Source of the DNA: Comamonas sp.
GTDB taxonomy: Bacteria; Pseudomonadota; Gammaproteobacteria; Burkholderiales; Burkholderiaceae_C
Direction of reading: 5' to 3'
Assembly: GCF_009360615.1 (NCBI RefSeq)
Contig: NZ_SPEY01000040.1
Span: 1 to 64,000 of the forward strand
Length of the DNA: 64,000 nt
The notes under the pieces were generated by a model. It was not told where the DNA came from and did no database searches. It was given only the letters and a program-made list of their open reading frames with translations. Position numbers and translations under genes: made by a program. Below are positions 1 to 8,494 of the stretch, piece after piece (the stretch's first letter is position 1; every line of letters begins with the position of its first letter).

Positions 1-2
1 GC

Positions 3-758
3 CACCGGGTCAAGCAGCTGGAGCAGATTCTGGGCGCGCGCCTGTTTGGCCGCACGGATTTCTCGCTGACCACGGACGGCAGCTCCTATCTGGCCCACGT
101 GCGCGAAGGCCTGGGCGCCTTGCAGCGTTTTCCCGGCGCATCGGCCTCGCCCGGACGCAGGCGCCTGAAACTGGCCGTAACCCCCACTTTTGCGCGCGTG
201 ATACTGATTCCTCGGCTGCGCCAGTTCACCGAGGCCTATCCCGAAATCGACATCGCGCTGCAGGTTTCGATTCCGCTGCTGGATGTCATCGGCGAGGATG
301 CCGATCTGATGGTGCGCTTCGGCGCCGGCCACTATGCCGACGTGGAGCATATCGAGCTGGCCCGCGACACCGTCACACCGCTGGCCTCGCCCAGCTTCAT
401 CCGGGAACACGGACCGTTCGAACGCCCGGAAGACCTCGAAGGCATGCCGTTGCTGCGCAGTCCGCTGGAGCCCTGGCGCACCTGGTTCGCCGCGACCGGC
501 CTCGACATGGCGGAGCCCAACGAAGGCTCCCAGTTCAACGATATCGGCCTGATGTGCGACGCTGCATCGGCCAGCATGGGGATCGCCCTGGTGCGTCACA
601 AGCTCGGTGCCCCCTGGCTGGAAAACGGCACGCTGGTGCGCCTGTTCGACGTCGACGCACCCAGCCCCCATGCCCACTATCTGTGCTGGAAGACCGGCAT
701 CATGGACCGCTGGGAATGTGCGGCCTTCGCAGAGTGGCTGCGCAAGGCCATGGGCTGA
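3..758 (+). CDS. LysR-family transcriptional regulator, 5'-truncated
   Basis: The frame is open from the window edge and ends at TGA 756-758, giving 251 visible residues. The first visible residues (RVKQLEQILGARLFGR, then LTTDG) are the recognition helix and wing of a LysR winged helix-turn-helix; the first helices lie outside the window. The rest fits a LysR effector-binding domain. LysR proteins are usually about 300 residues, so roughly 40-50 are missing. The C-terminal half looks GcvA-like, but the ligand cannot be told. The first internal ATG (99) would remove the DNA-binding domain and is not the real start. The next gene begins 80 bp downstream on the same strand. Confidence 0.85.
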   Translation, partial: HRVKQLEQILGARLFGRTDFSLTTDGSSYLAHVREGLGALQRFPGASASPGRRRLKLAVTPTFARVILIPRLRQFTEAYPEIDIALQVSIPLLDVIGEDADLMVRFGAGHYADVEHIELARDTVTPLASPSFIREHGPFERPEDLEGMPLLRSPLEPWRTWFAATGLDMAEPNEGSQFNDIGLMCDAASASMGIALVRHKLGAPWLENGTLVRLFDVDAPSPHAHYLCWKTGIMDRWECAAFAEWLRKAMG

Positions 759-837
759 GCGCCGACCGGCCGCTTCGCTGGGACGCAGCCTGCTGCACGG
801 ACCGCGGGATCGATTACGAAGATGGAGCACTCACGGC

Positions 838-2757
838 ATGAACCTGCAGCCCAGGCTGTACCCCGGCCTTGACCAGAACCAGGCACTCAACAGCGAGGCG
901 TCCTCGCTGCTCATTCGCGCCCTGGCCGGCACGGGCAAGACAACCACGCTGACCATCAAGGCCGTCGACCTGATCCGTACCCAGGGCGCGCGCCATGTGC
1001 TGATGCTGGCCTACTCGGAGGCCGGCATCAAGGCCATCCAGGCACGCCTGGACCGGCTCACCACCGCCCCCCTCGAAGGCCTGCACCTGCTCACTCTGGA
1101 GCAGTTTTGCGCCCGCCTGCTCGAAGAGCAGGGCGACCCGGTGCCCAGACTCTCCTCCGGCCTGGAAAAGAACCTGCTCATCCAGCAGGCCCATGAAGCA
1201 CTGTTGCAAGAGGTCGAGCGGCATGCGGAGCTCGAGATTCCCGAGCTGGCCGACTTCTTCGCCCGCCCCCTGGACATCAGTGCCTTCCTCGCCTTCGAGG
1301 CCCAGGCCAAGCAGTGCATGCTGGAACTCGGCATCGACGACAGCGGCCTCGGCGCGCTTGCCTATTGCCGCGACAACGCTCTGGACTACGGTCTTTGCCG
1401 GCTGCTGCGCAGCTATGAGCGGCTGCGCGCGGGCCCCACTCGGGAGCCGCTGTTCTATGCGCCCGGCGACTGCACCTACGCCCTGGCCTGCCAGCTGGCC
1501 GCACTGGACTTCGATGCCGGCTTCCCGCTGCTGCAGGGCCGCTTCGACGCCGTACTGTTCGACGAGCTGCAGGACCTGGACGAGGCCGCCCTGCTGGTGC
1601 TGCGCCATCTGGCCCGCGGCAACGGGCGCTTCATCGGTGTCGGCGACTTCAATCAGCGCATCCTGCCGGGTGCCTCCTCCATTTTCGGCGACAGCGCCCA
1701 GCGCATCCTTCAGGAGCTGCCCTCGGGCACCGGCCTGGCCACGCTCAACACAACCTATCGTTTCGGCCCCGTCATCTGCCAGGCACTGAACCGGCTTTTC
1801 GGCGTGGGGTTCGACGCCCATTACCGCAACGCCTCGGCCTGGTTCGAACATCGCCGTGGCGATGATGAGGACTGCGCCCGGCAGTTGCTGGACATCCATG
1901 CCGCCGTGGCCCGTCTGCCCCGCAAACCGCAGGACCCGCCCGCCGTGCTGCGCGTCATCCTGCGCTCGCCCGAAGATTCGATACGGCTTGAATGGCTGTT
2001 CGCCCACGAAGGCGTGCACTATGCCTGCAAGGGCATGCAGCGCTTCTACCAGCGCCGTGAAATCGCCCTGGTGCTGGCCATGCTGTGGGCAATGCCCGGC
2101 TGCAGCGGTGCCGCCCGGCTCTCGCAAGGCATTCTGAACAGCGCCGCCGAAGGCCTGATGCGCTATGTGCGCCATGCCAGCCCACCGGACCGGGATCTGC
2201 TGGCCAACGGCCTGTTCGACATGAGCGCATTGGGCGAAGCCCCGCCGGAGTCCGACACGCTGCGCATCGCCGCCGAACTCATGGGACGGCAGAGCGCCAT
2301 GCGCCGTTTCCTTGCCGTCCAGATCGCACCGGACTCTGCCGCCGCCCGCTTGCTGGCCCTGCCCGCCGAGCAATGCGCCGATGCCGGACAGCTGTGCCGT
2401 CATCCTCTGCTGCGGCAATTCTTCGCCCAGGCTCCCATCAGCCGGGAGGAGCTGCGCCAATGCCTGGCCAGCCTGCAAGCGCTGTCGCAGATCTGCACCG
2501 GGCTGTCCGTCGATGAGTTCCTGGGCCGCCTCAGCCTCATGGTCCAGTCGAGCATCGCGCAGCATCAGCGCCAGGAAAAACCCAGCCTGCAGCTGCTCAC
2601 GGTGGAGCGCAGCAAAGGCCATGAATACGAATATGTGGCCGTGCCCTTCGTTCACGCCAGGCATTTCTCCTCCGATGCGAACGACCCGCAGCGCAATCTG
2701 CTCTACGTCGCCATGACCCGCGCCAGCAAGCGGCTGTGGCTGCTGGAAAGCCGCTGA
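838..2757 (+). CDS. UvrD/Rep-like superfamily I DNA helicase, divergent
   Basis: A 639-residue ATP-dependent helicase candidate. Visible motifs in order: Walker A (LAGTGKTTT, about residues 28-36), Walker B in the form LFDELQDLDE, motif III (GVGDFNQR), motif IV (TYRFGP), a motif V-like block (VERSKGHEYEYVAVP) and motif VI near the C-terminus (LYVAMTRASKRLWLL). The start is ATG 838, with GGAG about ten bases upstream; an upstream in-frame ATG at 607 lies inside the LysR gene and is unlikely. The protein is shorter than UvrD or Rep (about 670-720), and its middle third has no motif I recognise. It could be a repair helicase or a specialised one; no nuclease domain is visible. It follows the LysR gene and precedes a transporter gene, so context does not define its role. 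Confidence 0.8.
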   Translation: MNLQPRLYPGLDQNQALNSEASSLLIRALAGTGKTTTLTIKAVDLIRTQGARHVLMLAYSEAGIKAIQARLDRLTTAPLEGLHLLTLEQFCARLLEEQGDPVPRLSSGLEKNLLIQQAHEALLQEVERHAELEIPELADFFARPLDISAFLAFEAQAKQCMLELGIDDSGLGALAYCRDNALDYGLCRLLRSYERLRAGPTREPLFYAPGDCTYALACQLAALDFDAGFPLLQGRFDAVLFDELQDLDEAALLVLRHLARGNGRFIGVGDFNQRILPGASSIFGDSAQRILQELPSGTGLATLNTTYRFGPVICQALNRLFGVGFDAHYRNASAWFEHRRGDDEDCARQLLDIHAAVARLPRKPQDPPAVLRVILRSPEDSIRLEWLFAHEGVHYACKGMQRFYQRREIALVLAMLWAMPGCSGAARLSQGILNSAAEGLMRYVRHASPPDRDLLANGLFDMSALGEAPPESDTLRIAAELMGRQSAMRRFLAVQIAPDSAAARLLALPAEQCADAGQLCRHPLLRQFFAQAPISREELRQCLASLQALSQICTGLSVDEFLGRLSLMVQSSIAQHQRQEKPSLQLLTVERSKGHEYEYVAVPFVHARHFSSDANDPQRNLLYVAMTRASKRLWLLESR

Positions 2758-2913
2758 CAATGCAAGACCAGGGACTGATGCAGGTCAAGCCTGCGCCCCG
2801 CATGCGAGTCAAAACTGCGTAACGTCGCTGCGTGCAGACACTGCCGCAGTTGCCCTCTTTCCCCGCTCCGCTCCGCCGCCCACCATGAGCGCACAACAAG
2901 GAGGAGGACACCT

Positions 2914-4032
2914 ATGCCAAACCGATTGCGCTGCGCCTGGCTTCTGGCCGGCGGCATTGCCGCCCTGCCCCTGCATGCGCAGGACAGCCCCGTCACCATC
3001 GGCGCCAGCCTGCCGCTGTCCGGTGCACAGGCCGAGGCCGGCAAGGAAGGGCTGAGCATCATGCAGGCCCAGGTGGAGGCGTTCAACAGGCAGGGCGGAC
3101 TGGGGGGCAAGTCGCTGACGCTCAGGGTGCTGGACGATGGCTACGAACCGCAGCGCGCCGCCGGCAATGCACGCCAGCTGATCCAGGCAGGGGCCGTGGC
3201 CCTGCTCAACTGCTGGGGAACGGCGAGCTGCGCCGCCATGCAGACCGAAGTGCAGCAAGGCCAGACCGCGCTGGTAGGCGTGATTGCCGGAGCCGGCAGC
3301 ATGCGCCAGCAGCCCAGCCGTTTCGTCTACCCGCTGCGCGCCAGCACCCAGGCCGAAATTGCGGCCATGCTGCAGCAGATGCAGACACTGGGCCTGAAAC
3401 GAGTCGCCATCGTCCACCAGGACGACGACTTCGGCAAAGACAGCCTGCAGATTGCCCTGGCCGCCTTCGCCGCCAAGGATCTCCAACCCGCCATCACGCT
3501 GGCCGTGGAGGCATCCGGCGGCAACGCCCCGGAGCTGGCCAGACAGCTGGCCGCCCAGCCCGATCTCCAGGGCGTCATCGTGCTGGCGGGCGCTCCGGCC
3601 ACCATCGGCCTGATCACCCTGGCCAGGCAGGCCCATGTCACCGCACCGTTCTACAACCTGGCCGCTCAGGCCAATCGCGCCGTGGTGCAAGGGCTGGGGT
3701 CGTATACGCGCGGCATCGCCTTCACCACCCTGGTGCCCAGCCCCTGGAAGGGCGCGATCCCGGCCATCAAGGATTACCAGCAACTCGTTGGCCAGCCAGG
3801 CATGCCGCCAGCCTCCTATCTGGGGCTGGAAGTCTTTCTCAACACTCGCACCCTGCTCGATGCGCTGCGCAAGGCCACGCCCTCCAATCAGCGTGCGAGC
3901 CTGACTGCTGCACTCGACGCCATGGGGGAGGTTCGCTATGGCGCCATGCACCTGCGCTTCACGCCGCCACGCAGCGGCTCCAGCTATGTCGGGTTGACCA
4001 TGATCGACGCAGGCGGCCATTTCAGAGAATAA
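2914..4032 (+). CDS. ABC transporter periplasmic binding protein, branched-chain amino acid type
   Basis: A 372-residue exported protein with a signal peptide at residues 1-22 (basic start, hydrophobic core, cleavage after LHA). The mature part begins with VTIGASLPLSG, typical of the Leu/Ile/Val-type binding fold (Peripla_BP_6). A strong ribosome site (AAGGAGGAGG) lies just upstream of ATG 2914. No permease or ATPase gene is adjacent, so it is an orphan binding protein whose membrane partners must be elsewhere. Orphan binding proteins of this family are frequent in Burkholderiales. The ligand is unknown and could be an amino acid, an aromatic acid or an amide. Upstream, 2758-2913 shows no gene. 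Confidence 0.85.
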   Translation: MPNRLRCAWLLAGGIAALPLHAQDSPVTIGASLPLSGAQAEAGKEGLSIMQAQVEAFNRQGGLGGKSLTLRVLDDGYEPQRAAGNARQLIQAGAVALLNCWGTASCAAMQTEVQQGQTALVGVIAGAGSMRQQPSRFVYPLRASTQAEIAAMLQQMQTLGLKRVAIVHQDDDFGKDSLQIALAAFAAKDLQPAITLAVEASGGNAPELARQLAAQPDLQGVIVLAGAPATIGLITLARQAHVTAPFYNLAAQANRAVVQGLGSYTRGIAFTTLVPSPWKGAIPAIKDYQQLVGQPGMPPASYLGLEVFLNTRTLLDALRKATPSNQRASLTAALDAMGEVRYGAMHLRFTPPRSGSSYVGLTMIDAGGHFRE

Positions 4033-4170
4033 ATCGACTCAATCGCTTACCCAAAAAGCGGTTGATGCTCTCATTTCAAAAGCCTTCTTGACTGTCATCG
4101 CAAAGCATTTCAAGCAGCTTTGCAATAAAGCTCACACCAAGGCGCGGGCGCATCCCCTACATTTGCAGGC
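4033..4170. other. A/T-rich intergenic segment with a hairpin
   Basis: This gap is clearly richer in A/T than its surroundings. It contains a perfect 7-bp stem, GCAAAGC at 4100-4106 and GCTTTGC at 4117-4123, just after the binding-protein gene. No T-run follows, so terminator function is uncertain. Its wording (AAAGC, AAGCAGC, CAATAAAG) resembles the A/T-rich palindromic elements at 22591-22690 and 27541-27569. Confidence 0.35.
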
Positions 4171-5718
4171 ATGACGTCCGCCAGCACATTCACCGATCTC
4201 GTCGCCACCTCCAGCACGGCGGCCAACGCAGCGCATCACCTGCCCGAGCCGTCCGAGCGCGCCAGACGCCAGGCCGAGGTGCTGGCGGCACTGCGCCCCC
4301 ATGTACCGGTGCATGCCCTGCTCTATCAGAGCGAAGACACCACTCCCTACGAGTGTGACGGACTGACCGCCTACCGCCAGCGCCCACTGCTGGTCTGCCT
4401 GCCCGAGACTGATGCACAGGTGCAGGCCGTGCTCAAGGCCTGCCACGCCATCGGTGCCCCCGTCATCGCGCGCGGTGCGGGCACAGGGCTTTCGGGCGGC
4501 GCCATGCCCCACCCCATGGGCGTGACGCTGTCGCTGGCGAAGTTCAACAGAATCCTCGACGTCGACGCCTACAGCCGCACGGCCCTGGTGCAATGCGGCG
4601 TACGCAACCTTGCCATCAGCGAAGCCGCTGCCCCGTACGGCCTGTACTATGCGCCCGACCCCAGCAGCCAGATCGCCTGCACCATCGGCGGCAATGTGGC
4701 CGAGAACTCGGGTGGCGTGCATTGCCTCAAGTACGGGCTGACGGTGCACAACGTGCTCAAGGTCAAGGGCTTCAGCATCGAAGGCGAGCCTGTCGAATTC
4801 GGCTCGGATGCACTCGACACCCCCGGACTGGATCTGCTGGCCATCATGATTGGCAGCGAGGGCATGCTGGCCGTGGTGACCGAGGTCACGGTCAAGCTCG
4901 TGCCCAAGCCTCAGCTGGCGCGCTGCATCATGGCCAGCTTCGACGATGTGCGCAAAGCCGGCGACGCAGTGGCCGCGGTGATCGCGGCCGGCATCATTCC
5001 GGCCGGGCTGGAAATGATGGACAAGCCCATGACGGCCGCCGTTGAGGACTTTGTGCGTGCCGGCTATGACCTTACGGCGGAGGCCATCCTGCTGTGCGAG
5101 AGCGACGGCACGCCCGAGGAGGTGGAAGAAGAGATCGCCCGCATGAGCGAGGTGCTGCGCCACGCCGGAGCCACGGCCATCACCGTGAGCGAGAGCGAGG
5201 AAGAGCGCCTGCGCTTCTGGAGCGGGCGCAAGAATGCCTTTCCCGCCAGCGGCCGCATCAGCCCCGATTACATGTGCATGGACTCCACCATTCCACGCAA
5301 GCGCCTGGCCGACATCCTGCTGGCGATCCAGGAGATGGAGAAGAAATACCAGCTGCGCTGCGCGAATGTGTTTCACGCCGGAGACGGCAATCTGCATCCC
5401 CTGATCCTGTTCGACGCCAACAACCCCGACGAGCTGCACCGCTGCGAACTGTTCGGAGCCGACATTCTGGAAACCAGCGTGGCCATGGGCGGCACGGTGA
5501 CGGGCGAGCATGGCGTCGGCGTGGAAAAGCTCAACAGCATGTGCACCCAGTTCACCACCGCCGAGAATGCGCAGATGTTCGCGCTCAAGTCGGCGTTCGA
5601 CCCGCAGTCCCTGCTCAATCCCGGCAAGGTGATCCCCACGCTCAACCGCTGCGCCGAGTACGGCAAGATGCTGGTGCGCGGCGGCCAGATCGCCCATCCC
5701 GACCTGCCGCGCTTCTGA
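4171..5718 (+). CDS. glcD: FAD-linked oxidase, glycolate oxidase subunit GlcD family
   Basis: A 515-residue flavoprotein of the GlcD/D-lactate dehydrogenase family, which oxidises 2-hydroxy acids to 2-oxo acids. An FAD-binding PCMH domain is shown by ARGAGTGLSGGAMPH (about residues 99-113) and IGGNVAENSGGVHCLKYG. The C-terminal FAD-oxidase domain carries HAGDGNLHP and GTVTGEHGVGVEKL. The length is normal. In a complete glycolate oxidase, glcE and glcF follow; neither is in this window. The protein may therefore work with distant partners or be a stand-alone D-2-hydroxyacid dehydrogenase. The family is certain, the substrate is not. No strong ribosome site is visible before ATG 4171. Confidence 0.85.
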   Translation: MTSASTFTDLVATSSTAANAAHHLPEPSERARRQAEVLAALRPHVPVHALLYQSEDTTPYECDGLTAYRQRPLLVCLPETDAQVQAVLKACHAIGAPVIARGAGTGLSGGAMPHPMGVTLSLAKFNRILDVDAYSRTALVQCGVRNLAISEAAAPYGLYYAPDPSSQIACTIGGNVAENSGGVHCLKYGLTVHNVLKVKGFSIEGEPVEFGSDALDTPGLDLLAIMIGSEGMLAVVTEVTVKLVPKPQLARCIMASFDDVRKAGDAVAAVIAAGIIPAGLEMMDKPMTAAVEDFVRAGYDLTAEAILLCESDGTPEEVEEEIARMSEVLRHAGATAITVSESEEERLRFWSGRKNAFPASGRISPDYMCMDSTIPRKRLADILLAIQEMEKKYQLRCANVFHAGDGNLHPLILFDANNPDELHRCELFGADILETSVAMGGTVTGEHGVGVEKLNSMCTQFTTAENAQMFALKSAFDPQSLLNPGKVIPTLNRCAEYGKMLVRGGQIAHPDLPRF

Positions 5719-5804
5719 CAACGTATCCAGGGCCTGCACGCCACCGCCCCATGGGCCGGCCATGGCAAGATCACGGCTGCTGAATGCATTTGTGGAGCCG
5801 TTTG

Positions 5805-7085
5805 ATGATCTCTTCCATCGGTAGGACACTGGCCATGCTGCTGGTCCCGGCACTGCTGACGCTGGCTGCGAGCCCGCCCGCACAAGCGCGCGGCTACACC
5901 TCCACCGGCAAATGCGGCAACTATCCGCGCCTGGCCATCACCAGTCCTGCCGGCACCTGTGTGGGGCTGATTGCCGACGAGGCCCACGGCCTGCGCTTTC
6001 CGCGCCGCGTGCTGGAGATTGCACCGGGCCGCATCTGGGTGCTGGACATGGGCAACTGGATGCCCCATGTGGGCCAGCTGATCGAGCTCAGGCTGCCGCC
6101 TGACGCGGCCACTGTGGCCAATGCCAACACCACGGCCAAGGCGGTGGAATCCCGGGTGCTGCTGAGCAAGCTCAACTACCCTTCGGGCATGGTGCGCGGG
6201 CCGGACGGCAAGGTCTATATCGGCGAGGCCGACAAGATATGGCGCACCGCAGTGCCCGCACTCGGCCAGGCACCTCAGCCCGAGATGCTGGCCAGCGGCC
6301 TGCCGGCCGACGGCGCCCACCTGCTCAAGGAACTGGCGTTTGCGCCGGACGGCAGCCTCTACGTGAACATGGGCTCGGCCACCGATGCCTGCCGGGGTGA
6401 AGACCAGAAGCAACCCGTGCCCTGTCCCGAACGCGGCACGGCCATGCCGCGCGCTGCTGTCTGGCGCATGGTGTTGCAGCACGGCCCTCAGATCGTCAGG
6501 GAATTCAAGCCCTTTGCCGGCGGCCTGCGCAATTCCATGGCGCTGGCCGTGATGCCCGACGGCCCGGCGGCAGGCACGATCTGGCAGGGCGAAAACAATA
6601 TCGACTACCGCGATCCCAGGCAGCCGCCCGAGGAGCTCAACCTGCTGCGCGCTGGCGCCGACTACGGCTGGCCTTATTGCATAGGTGCACGCCAGAGCGC
6701 GCAAGGCTATGAAAAACGCTTCGACTGCAGCAAGACTGAAGCCCCGCACATGCTCTGGCCCGCCCATGTGGCTCCGCTGCAAATGCTGGCGACTCCCATC
6801 GGCAGTGCATTTGGCGGGCAATTGCTGGTGGCATGGCATGGACAGCGAGCCGAGGGCCAGCGCCTCGTGGGCTTTGCACGCGACGGCAAGGGCCAGCCCT
6901 CGGGACCGGCGATTCCATGGCTGAGCCACTGGGATGCCAGGCCCGGCCTGCGCCCCGGCGGCCGCCCCACGGGCATGGGTATCGACCATGCGGGCCGGCT
7001 GCTGGTGGTCGAGGACTTCAACCGCAGCCTGCTGATGCTGATGAGCGAATCTGGCATGGCACCGCTGCCCAGGGGAGCCAGGTAG
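5805..7085 (+). CDS. Secreted PQQ-type sugar (glucose/sorbosone) dehydrogenase-like protein
   Basis: About 426 residues with an N-terminal signal peptide ending near PPAQA. The mature part has beta-propeller features of the GSDH/sorbosone dehydrogenase family: LDMGNW, YPSGMVRGPDGKVYIGEADKIWR, LAFAPDGSLYVNMGS, ADYGWPYC and GMGIDHAGRLLVVEDFNRSL. GGAG at 5794-5797, seven bases before ATG 5805, favours this start over the in-frame ATG at 5784. It probably acts in the periplasm. Whether it binds PQQ and which sugar or alcohol it oxidises cannot be read from the sequence. Several cysteines (KCGNYP, GTCVG, DACRGEDQ, FDCSK) suggest disulfides. It converges on dsdA with 7 bp between stop codons. Confidence 0.75.
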   Translation: MISSIGRTLAMLLVPALLTLAASPPAQARGYTSTGKCGNYPRLAITSPAGTCVGLIADEAHGLRFPRRVLEIAPGRIWVLDMGNWMPHVGQLIELRLPPDAATVANANTTAKAVESRVLLSKLNYPSGMVRGPDGKVYIGEADKIWRTAVPALGQAPQPEMLASGLPADGAHLLKELAFAPDGSLYVNMGSATDACRGEDQKQPVPCPERGTAMPRAAVWRMVLQHGPQIVREFKPFAGGLRNSMALAVMPDGPAAGTIWQGENNIDYRDPRQPPEELNLLRAGADYGWPYCIGARQSAQGYEKRFDCSKTEAPHMLWPAHVAPLQMLATPIGSAFGGQLLVAWHGQRAEGQRLVGFARDGKGQPSGPAIPWLSHWDARPGLRPGGRPTGMGIDHAGRLLVVEDFNRSLLMLMSESGMAPLPRGAR

Positions 7086-7092
7086 GCCGCGC

Positions 7093-8424
7093 TCAGCGCA
7101 GCAGATCGCGTCCGCGCGCCAGAAACCGCGCGTACTCTTCGTCCGGAACAAACAGACCGCCCGTGGTCCATACGATATGCGTGGCGTTCGCCATATGTGC
7201 CTGCAGCTTCTGGCGCTTCAGATAATCCTGTCCCGCAGCGCTGTCCAGCAAGGCGTGCGGACCGCCAAAGCCCGCTGCGGCCGATGGCTCGATCTGCAAT
7301 CCCTCGCTGCCTTGCAGCAGGGCCAGATGGCGAAACAGGGTTTCGTCCTCCACCGTGAACACACCGCCGAGAAAGCCGCGCACCACGTCTGCCGCCAGCT
7401 GCGACGCTTGCGGCACGGCCAGGCCGTCGGCCTCGGTCCGGTTGTCCAGGCCCAGGTCATAGACCGAAGGATGAGCGCCCAGACCTGGCAGGGCTGCAGC
7501 GCCGGACAGCATCTCCACCATGAAGCACGGCGACTGCACGGGTTCCGCAAAAAAGCAGTGCGCGTGTGGCCCGAATGCCTGCTGCAGACCCAGCGCCACG
7601 CCACCAGGCGCGCCCCCCACTCCGCAGGGAAGGTAGACAAACAGGGGGTGCGACTCATCCACGACGAGCCTGTTCCGTGCAAGCTGAGCGGCCAGATACG
7701 GAGCCGCCGCCGCATAGCCGAGCAGCAGCGAGAGCGAATGCTCGTCATCCACAAAGTGACAGTGCGGATCCTGGTCGGCCAGCGCTCGGCCTGCAGCCAC
7801 GGCCTGGGCGTAGTCGCCGGCATGCTCCACGACCTGCACGCCCCGCGCGCGCAGGCGCTGCTTTTTCCAGTCCTTGGCATCGGCAGACATATGGACCACC
7901 GCCTTGAAACCCAGGGCCGATGCCATGACGCCAATCGACAGGCCCAGATTGCCCGTGGAGCCGACCGCCACCTGGTACCGGGCAAACACCGCACGCGCAG
8001 CATCGGAGGCAAGCTTCCGATAGTCGCCATCGGCCAGCAGGCCATGCTGCAAGGCGATCCGTTCCGCATACTCCAGCACCTCGTGCACGCCGCCGCGCGC
8101 CTTGATGGAGCCGGCCACCGGCAGGCTGTGATCGGCCTTGAGCCAGAGTCGGCCCATCTGCTCGGGCAGTTGCAGCGACCGCTGCATCTGCGGCACGGGC
8201 TGCAGCGCCGATTCAATGCGCCCGCCAGACACCTCCAGCTCGGGAAACAGCCGCGCCAGCAAGGGGGCAAAACGCTCGAAGCGCTCTACGGCCTGCTGAA
8301 CCTGGGCCGCGTCTATGACCTGCGAGGAGTGTTCTGCATCGCTGCGCCCGGCCCACAGCGTGGGCCGGGCATGGCGCAGATCTTCAACCAGGTCGTGCAG
8401 CACGGAAAAAGTCATGGCATGCAT
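7093..8424 (-). CDS. dsdA: D-serine dehydratase (D-serine ammonia-lyase)
   Basis: A 443-residue PLP enzyme converting D-serine to pyruvate and ammonia. The PLP lysine lies in [17 protein letters not shown] (K108 counted from the first ATG). The phosphate-binding loop is [11 protein letters not shown], and [16 protein letters not shown] follows in the C-terminal part; all are typical of DsdA. Length agrees with the family. The start may be ATG 8424 or, three codons later, ATG 8415. No dsdC regulator or D-serine transporter is adjacent. Upstream on the same strand, 70 bp away, ends the phospholipase C gene. Confidence 0.92.
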   Translation of the reverse strand: MHAMTFSVLHDLVEDLRHARPTLWAGRSDAEHSSQVIDAAQVQQAVERFERFAPLLARLFPELEVSGGRIESALQPVPQMQRSLQLPEQMGRLWLKADHSLPVAGSIKARGGVHEVLEYAERIALQHGLLADGDYRKLASDAARAVFARYQVAVGSTGNLGLSIGVMASALGFKAVVHMSADAKDWKKQRLRARGVQVVEHAGDYAQAVAAGRALADQDPHCHFVDDEHSLSLLLGYAAAAPYLAAQLARNRLVVDESHPLFVYLPCGVGGAPGGVALGLQQAFGPHAHCFFAEPVQSPCFMVEMLSGAAALPGLGAHPSVYDLGLDNRTEADGLAVPQASQLAADVVRGFLGGVFTVEDETLFRHLALLQGSEGLQIEPSAAAGFGGPHALLDSAAGQDYLKRQKLQAHMANATHIVWTTGGLFVPDEEYARFLARGRDLLR

Positions 8425-8494
8425 CCATCGTCATACAAGACAGCCATATTAGGGCCAATGGAGCATGCCGGACGGGACGGCCAAGGCGTGGCTG

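Noticed and set aside
814..2760. Long antisense open frame opposite the SF1 helicase
   Set aside because: High GC content leaves stop-poor antisense frames. The forward frame has all helicase motifs, whereas the reverse product is Gln/Gly-rich without any domain.
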